This document shows positions 62,572 to 64,000 of a DNA stretch of 64,000 nt, in pieces (the first letter of the stretch is position 1; every line of letters starts with the position of its first letter). This stretch comes from Oleiagrimonas citrea. GTDB lineage: Bacteria; Pseudomonadota; Gammaproteobacteria; Xanthomonadales; Rhodanobacteraceae. Below the pieces are notes generated by a model, which was given only the letters and a program-made list of their open reading frames with translations, ran no database searches and was not told the origin of the DNA. The translations under genes and the position numbers were made by a program. The stretch lies in assembly GCF_012395255.1 (NCBI RefSeq), contig NZ_JAAZQD010000001.1:496001-560000 (forward strand). The letters are read 5' to 3'.

Positions 62572-62664
62572 GCGATCATCCCTGATCGCCGCTGAAAGCC
62601 TCTTGCGGCCAGTTTCAGGATGCGCGCAATGGATGCGACTCTGGAAGCGTCCATCCCTGGACGC
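62572..62664 (+). repeat. Two similar small hairpins between tRNA-Glu and fdxA
   Basis: Two 7-bp hairpins share the stem start GCG and the loop TCCC: 62572-62589 (GCGATCA/TGATCGC) and 62647-62664 (GCGTCCA/TGGACGC). The first may stop or process the tRNA transcript. The second lies 47 bases before the fdxA ATG. Neither has a T-run. Confidence 0.4.
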
Positions 62665-62711
62665 GCTCCTTGAGAAGCGTCGTTACCATCTGCATCACCG
62701 GGGCAAACTTC

Positions 62712-63035
62712 ATGACCTTCGTCGTTGTCGACAACTGCATCAAGTGCAAGTACACCGACTGCGTCGAAGTCTGTCCGGTCGACGCCTTCCACGAAGGCCC
62801 GAACTTCCTGGCCATCAACCCCGACGAATGCATCGACTGCACCCTGTGCGAGCCGGAGTGCCCCGTCAACGCCATCTATCCCGAGGACGACGTGCCGGCG
62901 GGACAGGAGGCGTTCACCGAGCTCAACGCCGAGCTGTGCAAGACCTGGCCGGTCATCACCGAACGCAAGGATGCTCCGGCCGACGCGGCCGAGTGGGAGA
63001 ACAAGCCCAACAAACTTCCGCTGCTGGAGCGCTGA
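62712..63035 (+). CDS. fdxA: 7Fe ferredoxin FdxA
   Basis: A 107-residue ferredoxin of the Azotobacter FdI type. Cysteines C9, C17, C21, C40, C43, C46 and C50 fit one 3Fe-4S and one 4Fe-4S cluster, with C12 free, and the extra C-terminal tail is present. Soluble electron carrier. The ribosome site is weak. It ends before a convergent terminator. Confidence 0.95.
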   Translation: MTFVVVDNCIKCKYTDCVEVCPVDAFHEGPNFLAINPDECIDCTLCEPECPVNAIYPEDDVPAGQEAFTELNAELCKTWPVITERKDAPADAAEWENKPNKLPLLER

Positions 63036-63074
63036 TCCGGCAGCAGCACGATCGCCGGCCCCGCGACGAAAATC

Positions 63075-63101
63075 AAAACGCCGCCCGATGGGCGGCGTTT
63101 T
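63075..63101. terminator. Bidirectional terminator between fdxA and bamC
   Basis: A 12-bp stem (AAAACGCCGCCC/GGGCGGCGTTTT, loop GAT) with A and T runs on both sides, in a convergent gap. Confidence 0.9.
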
Positions 63102-63120
63102 CGTATCCGGACGAATGATC

Positions 63121-63687
63121 TCAGCCGCCCAGCCGCGCTCGCAGCGCGCCGATCAGACGACCGACCTGCTGCGGATCGCCCGTGGCGCTGACGATGCTCC
63201 CACCGTCCGCGGCCGGCTTGACCTGGACCATGACGGTCGGCGCAGCCTTGTCGCCCGACGTGGACGATCCGGACGAACCAGGCGCGTCCTGAGTGTTGCT
63301 GAAGTGGCGCTGCAGGAAGCCCTGCTTCGAGCCCAGCTCCATCTTCGGCGCCATCTTCACCTGATAGGTATGTTCGGCATCGCTCTGGCTGGCAATGGCG
63401 CCGATGTCGCCGTTGCCCAGCGCCAGGCCGACGCGCTTGTAGGCGCTGTCGACATCGTTGGGCAGATGCAGCGAATTCGGGCTGACCGTCGTCGCGGCGG
63501 CCTGCTCGTGCTGGGCGTTCACGGTCGGGATGGTCAGCGCATCGCTGACGTTGGGCCGATCCATGTTGGGCGGAATCTCGAGCGGGTTCTCCTGCTTGGC
63601 TTTCTCCCATGCCTTGCTGGAACGGAACATGCCGCAACCGGAAAGCATCACGGTGCTCAGCACGAGGGCGACGAGGATCTTCTTCAT
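63121..63687 (-). CDS. bamC: BamC-like outer-membrane assembly lipoprotein
   Basis: A 188-residue lipoprotein with lipobox LSGC (C18). The NPLEIPPNMDRPNVSDALTIP segment resembles the BamC N-terminal part that binds BamD. It is shorter than E. coli BamC (about 344 residues), so probably only one of the two helix-grip domains is present. The dapA-bamC order supports the call. Confidence 0.85.
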   Translation of the reverse strand: MKKILVALVLSTVMLSGCGMFRSSKAWEKAKQENPLEIPPNMDRPNVSDALTIPTVNAQHEQAAATTVSPNSLHLPNDVDSAYKRVGLALGNGDIGAIASQSDAEHTYQVKMAPKMELGSKQGFLQRHFSNTQDAPGSSGSSTSGDKAAPTVMVQVKPAADGGSIVSATGDPQQVGRLIGALRARLGG

Positions 63688-63710
63688 GTGGATATCCGTT
63701 GAAAGTCGTG

Positions 63711-64000
63711 TCAGTCCGCCAACGCCGCAGGCGTCAGACGGGCCAGTGTATCGCGTATGGCCTTGCGGTCCGAGTCATCTTCCAGCGCATGCAATGGAAG
63801 ACGCAGGCTGCCGTCACCCAGCCCCAGCGTGGCCAGCCCCGCCTTGACCGGAATCGGGTTGGGCGCGCAATCCAGCGCCTGCAGCAGCGGCTGAATGGCC
63901 TGCGCCCGCTCGCGGGCCAGTGCGTGATCGCCATCGGTCGCCGCATCGCACAGGGAGCGGAAGGCCTCGGGAATCAGGTTCACCACCACCGAGATCGTGC
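63711..64000 (-). CDS. dapA: 4-hydroxy-tetrahydrodipicolinate synthase, C-terminal part
   Basis: About 96 C-terminal residues are visible and the start lies beyond the window. The end CAPNPIPVKAGLATLGLGDG matches the DapA family NPIPVK motif. The enzyme condenses pyruvate and aspartate semialdehyde in lysine and diaminopimelate synthesis. Next to bamC, as in E. coli. Confidence 0.92.
   Translation of the reverse strand, partial: TISVVVNLIPEAFRSLCDAATDGDHALARERAQAIQPLLQALDCAPNPIPVKAGLATLGLGDGSLRLPLHALEDDSDRKAIRDTLARLTPAALAD

Overview
The window reads as ordinary chromosome of a GC-rich gammaproteobacterium, most likely Lysobacterales (Xanthomonadales) and probably Rhodanobacteraceae; genus and species cannot be fixed from the sequence alone. 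The clues are the gene orders acpP-fabF-pabB-pabC-mltG-tmk-holB-pilZ, ispH followed by a type IV pilus minor-pilin operon, and queG divergent from nnr-tsaE-amiC-mutL. Methionine synthase is also split into two overlapping genes, and MutL carries an endonuclease motif. I see no insertion sequence, prophage, CRISPR array, plasmid function or defence island. Coding density is high and nearly every gene has a recognisable housekeeping family.

Layout. 1-3.5 kb: end of hisS, a divergent SDR/LysR pair and tRNA-Pro. 3.5-13 kb, minus strand: acyl-CoA dehydrogenase, acpP, fabF, then pabB-pabC-mltG-tmk-holB chained by four ATGA overlaps, a PIG-L deacetylase and pilZ. 13-18 kb: an ArsR-type HTH/methyltransferase regulator, split metH, a convergent LAB_N membrane protein and tRNA-Val. 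18.5-22.4 kb: a secreted monoheme protein and an LTA-synthase-like membrane sulfatase. 22.5-29.6 kb, minus strand: fimT-pilV-pilW-pilX-pilY1-pilE. 29.8-37.3 kb, minus strand: tRNA-Thr, ispH, lspA, ileS, ribF and murJ, with rpsT divergent. 37.7-39.7 kb: rplU-rpmA-obgE. 40-51 kb: uvrA with a thioesterase, DUF4139, crotonase-fold enzymes, sseA-nudL-DUF1289, an FKBP, a methyltransferase and DUF1684. 51-58 kb: mutL-amiC-tsaE-nnr with queG divergent. 58-62.4 kb: panD-panC-panB-folK-pcnB. 62.4-64 kb: tRNA-Glu, fdxA, a BamC-like lipoprotein and the end of dapA.

The genes group into a few themes: fatty-acid and folate precursor synthesis, envelope work (mltG, murJ, lspA, amiC, bamC), type IV pili (pilZ plus the minor pilins), methionine/SAM metabolism with a linked regulator, translation and tRNA supply, DNA repair (uvrA, mutL), and the pantothenate pathway. 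All four tRNA genes have a recognisable promoter of their own, and three have a terminator hairpin.

The least explained items are the secreted CxxCH protein at 18.5-19.9 kb, the His/Cys-rich loop in the N-terminal half of methionine synthase, a Lys/Ala-rich tail on UvrA, the stand-alone LAB_N protein whose gene overlaps metH tail to tail, and a small unknown gene after queG. None of these amounts to a convincing new multi-gene system.
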